From DATGCT01 sp964639325 (GTDB taxonomy: Bacteria; Patescibacteriota; Minisyncoccia; UBA6257; GWB1-50-10), in NCBI GenBank assembly GCA_964639325.1, contig CAZXDO010000052.1, positions 1-28,462 of the forward strand: a DNA stretch of 28,462 nt, read 5' to 3'. Positions 15,553 to 23,307 of this stretch are shown here, one piece after another. A program made the position numbers and the translations under genes. A model generated the notes under the pieces. The model saw only the letters and a list, made by a program, of their open reading frames with translations. It was not told the DNA's origin and made no database searches. The stretch's first letter is position 1, and every line of letters begins with the position of its first letter.

Positions 15553-15996
15553 ATGAGTAATATTTTTAAAAAAATAATATCGGGAGACAAAAAGAAAGAC
15601 GAAGGGAAAGAGAGAAACAAAGTTGAAAAAGAAACGCCAAAGAAAGAAACCCCGGAAAAGAAAACGGAAAAAAAGGCTGCTAAACAAAAAATTGAAAGCT
15701 CTGTTTCTCATGGATATTCTAAAAAATCAATCCTTAAAGAACCTTTAATTACCGAAAAATCCCGTGATATGAGCGTAAATGGAAAATACGTTTTTAGTGT
15801 TAGTTCTTCTGCTAATAAAAATGAAGTTAAAAAGGAAGTACAAAGACGCTACGACGTAACAGTTGAAAAAGTTAACATTATTAAAAAAGGAATTAGGCCA
15901 AAACAATTTAGAGGCAGGGAAGGAAAAATAAAAATGCAAAAAAAAGCCATCGTTACTTTGAAAGAGGGAGATGCTATTGAAGTGTTTCCGGTTTAA
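15553..15996 (+). CDS. rplW: 50S ribosomal protein L23 (uL23) with basic N-terminal extension
   Basis: Protein at the tunnel exit that docks trigger factor and SRP. The L23 fold begins at about residue 60 (ILKEPLITEKSRDMSVNGKY) and ends VTLKEGDAIEVFPV. The first 50-odd residues are a Lys/Glu-rich, low-complexity extension not found in typical L23 (about 95-100 aa); total length is 147. The start directly abuts rplD, 1 nt after its stop, and no alternative start nearer the fold is needed, but Met at the DMSV position is too late. Confidence 0.93.
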   Translation: MSNIFKKIISGDKKKDEGKERNKVEKETPKKETPEKKTEKKAAKQKIESSVSHGYSKKSILKEPLITEKSRDMSVNGKYVFSVSSSANKNEVKKEVQRRYDVTVEKVNIIKKGIRPKQFRGREGKIKMQKKAIVTLKEGDAIEVFPV

Positions 15997-16008
15997 TATG
16001 TATAAACA

Positions 16009-16776
16009 ATGCTGAGGAAAAACAAAAATTTAATAAAAGGAAAAAGAAGCACCGGAGCCAGAAACTCTCAGGGTAGAATTACTATGCGATGGAGAGGGGG
16101 TGGCCACAAAAGAAAATATCGAAAAATTGATTTTCTTCAAGAGAAATACGACATTCCGGCAAAAATAGAAAGCATTGAATATGACCCCAATAGAAGTGCC
16201 CGTATTGCCCTTGTTCTATACAAAGACGGAGAAAGACGTTATATTATTGCTCCGGACGGCCTTAAAGAAAATGATCAAATAATTGCTTCTGAAAAAGCCC
16301 CCCTAAAACCAGGAAACAGAGTTCCTCTTAAAAAAGTAGCTGTAGGTAATTTTGTTCATAATGTGGAGCTTACCCCCGGAAAAGGTGCTCAAATTGGCCG
16401 TTCAGCCGGAACTAGTCTTCAAGTGTTGGCTAACGAAGACGGCTATACCCACCTTAAAATGCCTTCTACCGAAATACGAAAGATTCCTTGGAACAGTTAT
16501 GCTTCAATAGGCCAAGTGTCTAACCCTAAACATATCAGACAAAAAGATAGAAAAGCCGGACAAAGCCGTTGGAAAGGCCGCCGTCCAAAAGTAAGAGGTT
16601 CAGCTATGGGAGCCCACGATCACAAATACGGAGGCGGTGAAGGAAGACAACCTCGAGGAACAAAATATCCTAAAGACAAATGGGGGAATATAACCGGAGG
16701 AACAAAAACAAGAAATAAAAAGAGGTTGTCAGAAAAATATATTATTAAACATCGTAAAAAACGAAGAAAGAAATAA
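16009..16776 (+). CDS. rplB: 50S ribosomal protein L2 (uL2), short N-terminus
   Basis: Binds 23S domain IV and helps join the subunits. Diagnostic segments: GRITMRWRGGGHKRKYRKIDF, RIALVLYKDGERRYI, LTPGKGAQIGRSAGTS and the C-terminal RGSAMGAHDHKYGGGEGR with the conserved His near the peptidyl transferase centre. At 255 aa it lacks about 20-27 residues of the usual N-terminal tail. An in-frame TAA at 16003-16005 excludes a longer start, so the shortening is real. It follows rplW by 12 nt. Confidence 0.96.
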   Translation: MLRKNKNLIKGKRSTGARNSQGRITMRWRGGGHKRKYRKIDFLQEKYDIPAKIESIEYDPNRSARIALVLYKDGERRYIIAPDGLKENDQIIASEKAPLKPGNRVPLKKVAVGNFVHNVELTPGKGAQIGRSAGTSLQVLANEDGYTHLKMPSTEIRKIPWNSYASIGQVSNPKHIRQKDRKAGQSRWKGRRPKVRGSAMGAHDHKYGGGEGRQPRGTKYPKDKWGNITGGTKTRNKKRLSEKYIIKHRKKRRKK

Positions 16777-16787
16777 AAAATAAAAAT

Positions 16788-17081
16788 ATGTCACGTTCAG
16801 CAAAAAAAGGACCATATATTAACGAGAAACTTCTTAAAAAAGTTTCTCAAAGAAAACCGGAAGACGGGGTTATAAAAACCTGGGCCCGTAGCTCAGAAAT
16901 ATCTCCCGAAATGGTAGGGTTTACTTTTGGTGTACACAACGGAAAGGACTTTATTGATGTTAAAATCTCTGAAGATATGATCGGTCATCATCTGGGTGAG
17001 TTTGCCAAAACCCGTAAATTTATCCGCCACGGTGGAAAAATGCAACGTGAACTTGAAAATAAACGAGGTAGTATATTATAA
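16788..17081 (+). CDS. rpsS: 30S ribosomal protein S19 (uS19)
   Basis: 97 aa of the 30S head. SRSAKKGPYINEKLLKKV, IKTWARSSEISPEMVGFTFGVHNGK and GHHLGEFAKTRKFIRHGG are the standard signatures. Two nt separate its stop from rplV. Normal length. Confidence 0.96.
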   Translation: MSRSAKKGPYINEKLLKKVSQRKPEDGVIKTWARSSEISPEMVGFTFGVHNGKDFIDVKISEDMIGHHLGEFAKTRKFIRHGGKMQRELENKRGSIL

Positions 17082-17083
17082 AA

Positions 17084-17662
17084 ATGGCTAAGGAAAAACA
17101 AAATCCGTCCACAAACGGAAATAAAACGGCGACAGCAAAAATGAGCTATCTAAGAATTTCTCCTAGAAAAGTTCGTTTGCTGGTTAATATTATCCGAGGT
17201 CTTCCTGTTCAAGAAGCCGAGGCGCAACTTATGCTCTCTCCTAAAAAATCCAAGATTCCTTTGTTAAAACTTATCCGTTCTGCTGTTGCTAATGCCGAAA
17301 ACAACAAGGAAATGAACCCTCACAATCTTTATATAAAAGAAATAAAAGTTGACGAAGGACCAACCTTAAAAAGATGGATGCCCAGAGCTTTTGGTGCTAT
17401 TGGTAAAATAAATAAAAGAACAAGCCACATTAATATAATCTTAGAAGAAAAAGAAAAGACACCTAAAGAACGCTTTATTATTCCTAAAAAATCAAAGAAA
17501 GAAAAAGGACCTGAAAAGAAGAAAGATAAAAAAGACAAAAAAGAACCCTCTAAAGAACAGAAAACAGAAGACCGGCCGGAAGTTAAACCGGAAAAGGAAA
17601 TTGAAAAACCAAAAGAAAGAAAAAGTTCCTTTCCTAAAATATTCAGAAGAAAATCTATATAA
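17084..17662 (+). CDS. rplV: 50S ribosomal protein L22 (uL22) with charged C-terminal tail
   Basis: Lines the exit tunnel. The canonical L22 domain (about residues 15-125) is marked by YLRISPRKVRLLVNIIRGLP, the AVANAENN helix, and RWMPRAFGAIGKINKRTSHI for the tunnel hairpin. The last 65 or so residues form a Lys/Glu/Pro-rich, probably disordered tail beyond the usual 110-115 aa. The tail could wrap rRNA or reach the membrane-side surface; that is speculation. Confidence 0.95.
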   Translation: MAKEKQNPSTNGNKTATAKMSYLRISPRKVRLLVNIIRGLPVQEAEAQLMLSPKKSKIPLLKLIRSAVANAENNKEMNPHNLYIKEIKVDEGPTLKRWMPRAFGAIGKINKRTSHINIILEEKEKTPKERFIIPKKSKKEKGPEKKKDKKDKKEPSKEQKTEDRPEVKPEKEIEKPKERKSSFPKIFRRKSI

Positions 17663-17705
17663 CCACTATTTACTAAATACTATTTAATAATTAATATTCT
17701 TTATT

Positions 17706-18389
17706 ATGGCAAGAAAAATAAAACCAGATTTATTACGCCTTAGCATAAACAAACCATGGTCAAGCAGGTGGTTTTATTCAAAGCGCAATGGCAAGTTCTT
17801 TCTTCAGGAAGACACCCTTATCAGAAATATTATTAGTCAAAAAATGAAAAATGCCGGTATTGATTCTATTAATATTGAAAGAACTCAAGATGATATCCAA
17901 GTTTTTATAAAAAGCAGCAAGCCCGGCCTTATCGTTGGTCGCGGAGGAAAAGGTATTGAGAACCTTAAAAAATCTTTAGATAAAAAAATAAAAGAATTAA
18001 GAAAAGAAAAGAACTTTGACACAAATTACGGCTTAAACCTTAACGTAACCGAAATGGGACGCAATGATGTGTCAGCAAAAGTAATTGGAGATCAAATCGC
18101 TTCTGACCTTGAACGCCGTATTCCGTACCGCGTAGTCCTAAAACGCCAAATGCGCCAACTTGAGCAAAATAGAAGTATTGAAGGTGTTAGAACTCAAGTA
18201 TCCGGAAGATTAAACGGAGCTGATATTGCTAGAACCGAATGGCTTGATAGTGGCAAAATGCCTCTTAATAAGCTCAGGGCTAATATTGATTATGGTGAAT
18301 CTACGGCTCGAACTACTTTCGGCACAATAGGTGTAAAAGTGTGGTTATACAAAGGAGAAATTTTTAACGAAGAAGAATCAGTATCCTAA
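17706..18389 (+). CDS. rpsC: 30S ribosomal protein S3 (uS3)
   Basis: Part of the mRNA entry channel. 227 aa with the KH domain (GRGG at 78-81 within GLIVGRGGKGIENL) and the C-terminal domain (GVRTQVSGRLNGADIARTEW, GESTARTTFGTIGVKVWLYKG). Its last codons and stop lie inside the left arm of the 18381-18653 palindromic element, so the insertion touches the very end of the gene without breaking it. Confidence 0.96.
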   Translation: MARKIKPDLLRLSINKPWSSRWFYSKRNGKFFLQEDTLIRNIISQKMKNAGIDSINIERTQDDIQVFIKSSKPGLIVGRGGKGIENLKKSLDKKIKELRKEKNFDTNYGLNLNVTEMGRNDVSAKVIGDQIASDLERRIPYRVVLKRQMRQLEQNRSIEGVRTQVSGRLNGADIARTEWLDSGKMPLNKLRANIDYGESTARTTFGTIGVKVWLYKGEIFNEEESVS

Positions 18390-18653
18390 ATTAATATTTA
18401 TTTTAACATGACATTAATGAATTTTCTTAAAGCACAAGGCGCGACGAGGAAGCTGTATGCGGAGCATACGGTGACGAGGAGCAACGCAGTGATTGAAGAA
18501 AATTCATATGTCCCAAAGGGTTGTAATCAAAATCAATTATCTCTGCGTCCTTCCTCCTCGACGGGAATTCTCTGGAACCCATCTTCGTCGTCAGTCCTTG
18601 ACCTAATTGATTTTGAAATACAACATGTTGAAATAAATATTAAATTAGGATAC
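18381..18653. repeat. Cloverleaf-like palindromic element between rpsC and rplP
   Basis: Outer inverted repeat: 18381-18410 against 18624-18653, 30 nt with two mismatches; the left arm includes the last codons of rpsC. Inside are two stem-loop modules. The first has arms ATGAATTTTCTT (18417-18428) and AAGAAAATTCAT (18496-18507) around a GC-rich head with GTATGC-gga-GCATAC (18455-18469). The second has arms at 18521-18539 and 18604-18623 around another GC-rich head. The heads carry gcgacgagg and gacgaggagcaacg motifs shared with the element at 27549-27818. An 82-codon open frame crosses it, but I do not call a gene: its sequence is dictated by the palindromes. It could act as a terminator or RNA-processing site inside the operon. 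Confidence 0.8.
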
Positions 18654-18666
18654 TAAAATTTTAAAT

Positions 18667-19095
18667 ATGTTACTTCAACCTAGAAAACAAAAATATAGGA
18701 AGCAGCAAAAAGGACGATCGCGAAAACGGACAAAAACAACCCGCGGTTTTAATATTGATTTTGGAAGCATTGGTATTCAAGCTCTCGGAAGCGGTTGGGT
18801 AACAGCTAACCAAATTGAAGCTGCTAGAAAAGCTATCAACCACAGGTTAAAACGTGAAGGAAAAGTTTGGATAAGAATTTTTCCCGACAAACCTGTTACT
18901 GCTTTTCCGCCGGAAACTAGAATGGGAAAAGGAAAGGGTGCTATTGATAGATATGTGGCTCCGGTAAAACCCGGTATGATTCTTTTTGAAATTGGAGGAA
19001 TAAAAGATGATTTAGCTACTGAAGCTTTAAGATTAGCCGGACACAAACTTCCTATGAAAACTAAGATAATTAAAAAAACTGAACAAACTGTATAA
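18667..19095 (+). CDS. rplP: 50S ribosomal protein L16 (uL16)
   Basis: Binds near the A-site tRNA and 5S rRNA. 142 aa, normal. LLQPRKQKYRKQQKGRSRKR, GSGWVTANQIEAARKAI, PVTAFPPETRMGKGKGAI and the VAPVKPGMILFEIGG segment are diagnostic. Separated from rpsC by the palindromic element, whereas in most bacteria the two are adjacent. Confidence 0.96.
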   Translation: MLLQPRKQKYRKQQKGRSRKRTKTTRGFNIDFGSIGIQALGSGWVTANQIEAARKAINHRLKREGKVWIRIFPDKPVTAFPPETRMGKGKGAIDRYVAPVKPGMILFEIGGIKDDLATEALRLAGHKLPMKTKIIKKTEQTV

Positions 19096-19296
19096 ATGAA
19101 AAAGAAAGATTTAAAAGAATTAAGAAAAAAGCCTGTTTCCGAACTGCAAAAAAACATAGCTGAAGAATATGAAAAATTAAACAACCTTCAGTTTAGTTTA
19201 TCTGCGGGCAAAGTTAAGAACATAAAAGAAATTAAGAATCGTAAAAAAAATATTGCTCAAATTAAAACCATATTAAAAGAAAAGTTAACTAATTAA
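19096..19296 (+). CDS. rpmC: 50S ribosomal protein L29 (uL29)
   Basis: 66-aa two-helix protein near the tunnel exit. The pattern ELRKKPVSELQKNIAEEYEK...LQFSLSAGKVKNIKEIKNRKKNIAQIKT matches L29, including the LR/Q.A-like helix turn. It starts directly after the rplP stop with no gap. Confidence 0.93.
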   Translation: MKKKDLKELRKKPVSELQKNIAEEYEKLNNLQFSLSAGKVKNIKEIKNRKKNIAQIKTILKEKLTN

Positions 19297-19305
19297 TTTA
19301 AAAAA

Positions 19306-19545
19306 ATGCGCAAATTAAAAGGAAAAATTATTTCAGACAAAATGAACAAAACTAGAACAGTTGCTGTTGACCGTCTTAAAAAAAATAAACGGTACTTGAA
19401 ATACATAAAGATTACCAAGAAATACAAAGCCCATGATGAGAACGAAGAGTATAAAAAAGGAGATGAGGTGATTATTGAAGAAACCCGTCCTCTTTCCAAA
19501 GAAAAAAGATGGAAAATAACTGGTTACGTTAAAAAAAATAACTAA
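19306..19545 (+). CDS. rpsQ: 30S ribosomal protein S17 (uS17)
   Basis: 79-aa OB-fold protein, a primary 16S binder. KGKIISDKMNKTRTVAVDRL opens the fold; YKAHDENEEYKKGDEVIIEE and RPLSKEKRWKI complete it. Normal length and place. Confidence 0.95.
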   Translation: MRKLKGKIISDKMNKTRTVAVDRLKKNKRYLKYIKITKKYKAHDENEEYKKGDEVIIEETRPLSKEKRWKITGYVKKNN

Positions 19546-19570
19546 AAATTAACAAGCTATAAGCTAACTT

Positions 19571-19939
19571 ATGATTCAAGAACAAACAATTTTAAATGTA
19601 GCCGATAATTCTGGAGCTAAAAAAATTCAATGCTTCCGAGTTTTAGGTGGAACAAAAAGAAGGTACGCCCAAATTGGTGATGTAATAACTGCTTCTGTTA
19701 AACTTGCCGAACCAAGAAAACCGGTTAAAAAGGGTGATATTGTAAAAGCTGTTATAGTCCGTCAAAGAAAGGCCTATCGACGCCAAGATGGTTCTTATGT
19801 TAAATTTGACGACAACGCTGCAGTTATTGTTAACGAAAAAGGAGAACCTCGTTCTACAAGAATTTTTGGACCGGTTCCCAAAGAAATGAAAGCTAAAGGA
19901 TACGGATCAATATCATCAATGGCAGAAGATGTAATATAA
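19571..19939 (+). CDS. rplN: 50S ribosomal protein L14 (uL14)
   Basis: 122-aa barrel protein at the subunit interface. MIQEQTILNVADNSGAKKIQ, the VVR.RK-like IVRQRKAYRRQDGSYVKFDD and RIFGPVPKEMK are the diagnostic blocks. Normal length. Confidence 0.97.
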   Translation: MIQEQTILNVADNSGAKKIQCFRVLGGTKRRYAQIGDVITASVKLAEPRKPVKKGDIVKAVIVRQRKAYRRQDGSYVKFDDNAAVIVNEKGEPRSTRIFGPVPKEMKAKGYGSISSMAEDVI

Positions 19940-19948
19940 AAACAGATA

Positions 19949-20257
19949 ATGAATATAAAAAAAGGAGATACAGTTAAAATATTAGCAGGAAAAAACCGAG
20001 GTAAAACCGGCAAAGTTCTTCATACTTTCCCTAAAAAAAATAAGGTAAGTGTTGAGGGTATAAATGTGTATAAAAAACACATTCGCCCTAAAAAACAAGG
20101 AGAAAAAGGAGAAATAGTTGAAGTGGCAAGACCCCTAAACATTTCAAATGTTTCTGTTATCTGTCCTTCTTGTGGAAAAAACACTCGTATCGGTAGAAGG
20201 AGAGAGAAAAAAAATGTAATCAGGGTATGTAAAAAATGTGACAGTCCCTTAGACTAG
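19949..20257 (+). CDS. rplX: 50S ribosomal protein L24 (uL24) with zinc-finger-like cysteines
   Basis: 102 aa. The KOW motif IKKGDTVKILAGKNRGKTGK (residues 3-22) is an assembly-initiator signature. The C-terminal part has CPSCGKNTRIG and VCKKCDSPLD, a C-x2-C pair repeated, likely binding zinc. Many bacterial L24 proteins keep this pair only partly. Confidence 0.95.
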   Translation: MNIKKGDTVKILAGKNRGKTGKVLHTFPKKNKVSVEGINVYKKHIRPKKQGEKGEIVEVARPLNISNVSVICPSCGKNTRIGRRREKKNVIRVCKKCDSPLD

Positions 20258-20277
20258 TTTATTAATTAAAAGATATT

Positions 20278-20772
20278 ATGGAAGATCAAATCAAAAAAAT
20301 AACAAAAAATATTGAAAAAGTGGTTATTAACACGGGGTTGGGAAAACTAACAAACCGATCTGATTTTAAAAATCAAGTTTTACCAAACATAAGTGAGGAA
20401 TTAGCCTTAATTACCGGTCAAAAACCCAGTCCCAGGCAAGCTAAAAAATCAATTGCCGGATTTAGTGTTAGAGAAGGAAATATTGTCGGTCTTAAAGACA
20501 CTCTTAGAGGAAAAAAAATGACTGATTTTATTATAAAAATAAATTCCATTATCTTTCCTCGTGTGAGAGACTTTAAAGGAATTGACCCTAAAAACATTGA
20601 CGAAAAGGGGAATCTTAATCTTGGATTTAAGGATCAATCAGTTTTCCCTGAAATAGATATGGAAAAATCAAAAATTGATTTTGGTTTTCAAGCTACTATA
20701 GTTCCCAAAACGAAAAATAGAGAAGAAGCTATAAAATTATATCAAGAGATAGGATTTCCTTTTAAGAAATAA
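20278..20772 (+). CDS. rplE: 50S ribosomal protein L5 (uL5)
   Basis: Contacts 5S rRNA and the P-site tRNA. 164 aa, about 15 shorter than usual at the N-terminus. Diagnostic: IEKVVINTGLGK, LALITGQKPSPRQAKKSIAG, FKIR-equivalent FSVREG, and the C-terminal EEAIKLYQEIGFPFKK. Confidence 0.95.
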   Translation: MEDQIKKITKNIEKVVINTGLGKLTNRSDFKNQVLPNISEELALITGQKPSPRQAKKSIAGFSVREGNIVGLKDTLRGKKMTDFIIKINSIIFPRVRDFKGIDPKNIDEKGNLNLGFKDQSVFPEIDMEKSKIDFGFQATIVPKTKNREEAIKLYQEIGFPFKK

Positions 20773-20817
20773 AAAACGTATTTACAATCATCAATATTTG
20801 TTATAAGTTTAAAAAAC

Positions 20818-21000
20818 ATGGCTAAAAAATCAGTAATAGAAAGATCAAAAAAAGAACCAAAGTACTCAACTAGAAAGGTTGATCGTTGTTTTAGATGTGG
20901 GAGAAAAAAGGGTTATATGCGTGAATTTGGTCTTTGCCGCATTTGCTTCAGAGAATTAGCCAGTAAAGGTGAAATTCCTGGTATTAAAAAATCAAGTTAA
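20818..21000 (+). CDS. rpsZ: 30S ribosomal protein S14, zinc-binding type (uS14)
   Basis: 60 aa, the short type Z form. Zinc ligands appear as CFRCGRKKGY and GLCRICFRELA (C-x2-C twice), with the C-terminal KGEIPGIKKSS. Its upstream gap of 45 nt contains TGT-TATAAG (20799-20807), a weak extended -10 box. Neighbours rplE and rpsH are as expected. Confidence 0.96.
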   Translation: MAKKSVIERSKKEPKYSTRKVDRCFRCGRKKGYMREFGLCRICFRELASKGEIPGIKKSS

Positions 21001-21004
21001 AAAT

Positions 21005-21379
21005 ATGTCATACACGGACTTTCTTATACAAATTAAAAACGCCCAAAATGCAGGCAAGGACTCCTTAAAACTTCCGTACAGTAAAATGGATAAATCTATA
21101 GCTGATATTTTAGAAACAAAAGGATTTTTAAAAAAAGTTGAAGTTAAAGGAAGAAAACCCAAAAAGATAATAAAAACTTATCTTAATCATAAAAAACCAA
21201 TAAGCGGTGTTCAGTTTGTTAGTAAACCTTCCCGACAAATATATAAAAATCACAAAGAAATTAGACCGGTAAAAAGCGGTTATGGTCTTTTGGTTCTCTC
21301 TACATCAGAGGGAATAATGACTGAAACTGAGGCTCGAAAGAAAAAAATAGGCGGTCAATTACTTTTTAAACTTTGGTAA
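21005..21379 (+). CDS. rpsH: 30S ribosomal protein S8 (uS8)
   Basis: 124 aa. Start ATG 21005 (MSYTDFLIQIKNAQNAGK) is preferred to an upstream in-frame start that lies inside rpsZ. KISRQIYK-like SKPSRQIYKNHKEIRP and GYGLLVLSTSEGIMTETEARKK with C-terminal IGGQLLFKLW are diagnostic of S8. Confidence 0.96.
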   Translation: MSYTDFLIQIKNAQNAGKDSLKLPYSKMDKSIADILETKGFLKKVEVKGRKPKKIIKTYLNHKKPISGVQFVSKPSRQIYKNHKEIRPVKSGYGLLVLSTSEGIMTETEARKKKIGGQLLFKLW

Positions 21380-21392
21380 ATAAATTAAGAAA

Positions 21393-21941
21393 ATGAGTAG
21401 AATAGGAAAACTTCCAATAAAAATACCGGAGAGTATAACCATAGAAAAAACTGATGGCAAAATTAAAGTTTCGAATAAAAAAAACCAGGAACTTTCCGTT
21501 AATATTCTAGAAGGAATAAGTATTGAAATAAATAAAGATGAACTAAAGGTAATCTTAGAAGGTAAAAACAAACAGGCTAGAAGTAATTGGGGAACCATGA
21601 GATCCCTTATTAACAATGCGGTAAATGGTTTAACCAAAAGGTTTCAAAAAACCCTTCTTCTTGAAGGTGTAGGGTATAGAATTAATGAACAAGGAGATGG
21701 TTTAAAACTAAACCTTGGGTACTCTCATCCTATTGAATACAAAAAACCTGAAAATATTGAATTTGAAGTTAAGGGAAATAACCAACTTATTATAAAAGGT
21801 TTTAATAAACAGCAAGTTGGTGAAATAGCTGCTGAAATAAGAAGTTTTCGTCCAGTGGAACCATATAAAGGAAAGGGTTTCAGATACAATGATGAAATTG
21901 TAAGAAGAAAAGTAGGTAAAAAGGCAGCAGCCAGTGAATAA
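21393..21941 (+). CDS. rplF: 50S ribosomal protein L6 (uL6)
   Basis: 182 aa with the two repeated domains of L6. MSRIGKLPIKIPESI opens the protein; LEGVGYRINEQGDGLKLNLG lies in domain 2 and EPYKGKGFRYNDEIVRRKVGK closes it. Near the sarcin-ricin loop in the ribosome. Normal length. Confidence 0.97.
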   Translation: MSRIGKLPIKIPESITIEKTDGKIKVSNKKNQELSVNILEGISIEINKDELKVILEGKNKQARSNWGTMRSLINNAVNGLTKRFQKTLLLEGVGYRINEQGDGLKLNLGYSHPIEYKKPENIEFEVKGNNQLIIKGFNKQQVGEIAAEIRSFRPVEPYKGKGFRYNDEIVRRKVGKKAAASE

Positions 21942-21943
21942 AC

Positions 21944-22306
21944 ATGAAAAATAAAGAATTAAACCAAAAAAGAATAAGGAGAGCCAAGCGAACCAGAGCT
22001 AAAATAGGAAAAGGGACAAAAGAACGTCCCCGCCTTAGTGTTTTTAGAAGTAATAATCATATATATGCTCAGATAATAAATGACACAAAAGGAGAAACTT
22101 TGATCTCTTCTTCTTCTTATGATTTAAAAGATTCTTTTAAAGGAAAGAAAAAAACTGAAATAGCTGAAAAAGTAGGCGAGTTAATTGCCGAAAAAGCCAA
22201 AAAAGCAAATATAAATAAAGTAGTTTTTGATAAAGGACGATATAATTATCATGGCCGTGTTAAAGTTCTTGCTGAAGCAGCCAGGAAAGGAGGATTAAAA
22301 TTTTAG
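21944..22306 (+). CDS. rplR: 50S ribosomal protein L18 (uL18)
   Basis: 120-aa 5S rRNA-binding protein. RPRLSVFRSNNHIYAQIIND, the AEKVGELIAEKAKKANI helix and FDKGRYNYHGRVKVLAEAAR are canonical. Two nt after rplF. Confidence 0.97.
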   Translation: MKNKELNQKRIRRAKRTRAKIGKGTKERPRLSVFRSNNHIYAQIINDTKGETLISSSSYDLKDSFKGKKKTEIAEKVGELIAEKAKKANINKVVFDKGRYNYHGRVKVLAEAARKGGLKF

Positions 22307-22315
22307 ATATAAAAT

Positions 22316-22855
22316 ATGAACAAAGAAAACAAAAAACCTTCATTTGAAACAAGAAAACAACCAAAAGAATTTGATGATAGTGTTTTGGAAATACGCCGTG
22401 TTACACGTGTGGTTTCAGGAGGAAAAAGAATGAGTTTCCGAGCTGTAGTTGCTATTGGCGATAAGAAAGGAAGAGTAGGGGTTGGTGTGGGTAAAGGATT
22501 AGATGTTGCTAACTCAATAAGAGAGGCTAAAAATGATGCCAAGAAAAACTTAATAAAGATAAACTTAAAAGAAAATCGAACTATTCCTTATGACGTTGAA
22601 GATAAATACGGAGCAGCTAAAATCCGCCTAAAACCAGTTCCGGAAGGCCACGGTTTAATTGCCGGAGGAGCCGCTAGAATAGTTCTTGACCTTGTCGGTA
22701 TAAAAGATATTACCGCTAAACTTCTTGGAAGTAATAACAAATTAAACACTGCCATGGCCACCATCACCGCTCTTAAGGAATTCAAAAAAACAAAAGAAGA
22801 GAACGAAAGTGAAGAGGAAAAAGGAGAAAATAAAAATGAAAATAAAAATGAATAA
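22316..22855 (+). CDS. rpsE: 30S ribosomal protein S5 (uS5)
   Basis: 179 aa. Two-domain S5: RRVTRVVSGGKRMSFRAVVA and GDKKGRVGVGVGKGLDVANS in the double-stranded RNA-binding-like half, GHGLIAGGAARIVLDLVGIKD in the second. The last 25 residues are an acidic/Asn-rich tail. The next gene is rplO; the rpmD (uL30) that normally lies between them is absent, as known for CPR bacteria. Confidence 0.96.
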   Translation: MNKENKKPSFETRKQPKEFDDSVLEIRRVTRVVSGGKRMSFRAVVAIGDKKGRVGVGVGKGLDVANSIREAKNDAKKNLIKINLKENRTIPYDVEDKYGAAKIRLKPVPEGHGLIAGGAARIVLDLVGIKDITAKLLGSNNKLNTAMATITALKEFKKTKEENESEEEKGENKNENKNE

Positions 22856-22876
22856 AATTATTCTTTTTTAAATATT

Positions 22877-23302
22877 ATGCAAATTCACAATATACAAAAA
22901 CCAAAAAATATAAAAGAAAAGAAAAGAGTTGGGCGAGGAGGTAAAAGAGGAACTTATTCCGGTAGAGGGCTTAAAGGACAAAAGGCCAGAGCCGGACACA
23001 GTATACCTTCTCAGGCTAAGGAAATTATCCAACGTTTCCCAAAACTAAGAGGTGTAAAATTTAAGCCTGTTTCTTCTAAAACAAAGGCTGTTAATGTTGG
23101 TGACTTGGAAAAGTTATTCCAAAACGATACTATCAATAAAGAAGCTTTTGTTAAGGCCGGATTAATTAAAAAGAAAAGTGAGCCTGTTAAAATACTAAAC
23201 CGAGGAGAAGTAAAAAAAGCTTATAATGTAAAAGTGCCTGTTTCCAAATCAGCTAAAGAAAAAATAGAAAAAGCAGGCGGTAAAGTTTTTGAAAATAAAT
23301 AA
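22877..23302 (+). CDS. rplO: 50S ribosomal protein L15 (uL15)
   Basis: 141 aa. The basic N-terminal tail KRVGRGGKRGTYSGRGLKGQ and KARAGHSIPSQAKEIIQRFP (variant of the usual G..GGQ..L.RR.P) mark L15, with the C-terminal globular domain ending SAKEKIEKAGGKVF. It lies 5 nt before secY. Confidence 0.95.
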   Translation: MQIHNIQKPKNIKEKKRVGRGGKRGTYSGRGLKGQKARAGHSIPSQAKEIIQRFPKLRGVKFKPVSSKTKAVNVGDLEKLFQNDTINKEAFVKAGLIKKKSEPVKILNRGEVKKAYNVKVPVSKSAKEKIEKAGGKVFENK

Positions 23303-23307
23303 AGAGT

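Noticed and set aside
18408..18656. 82-codon open frame between rpsC and rplP
   Set aside because: It lies wholly within the inverted-repeat element, has no ribosome site and no protein-like pattern.
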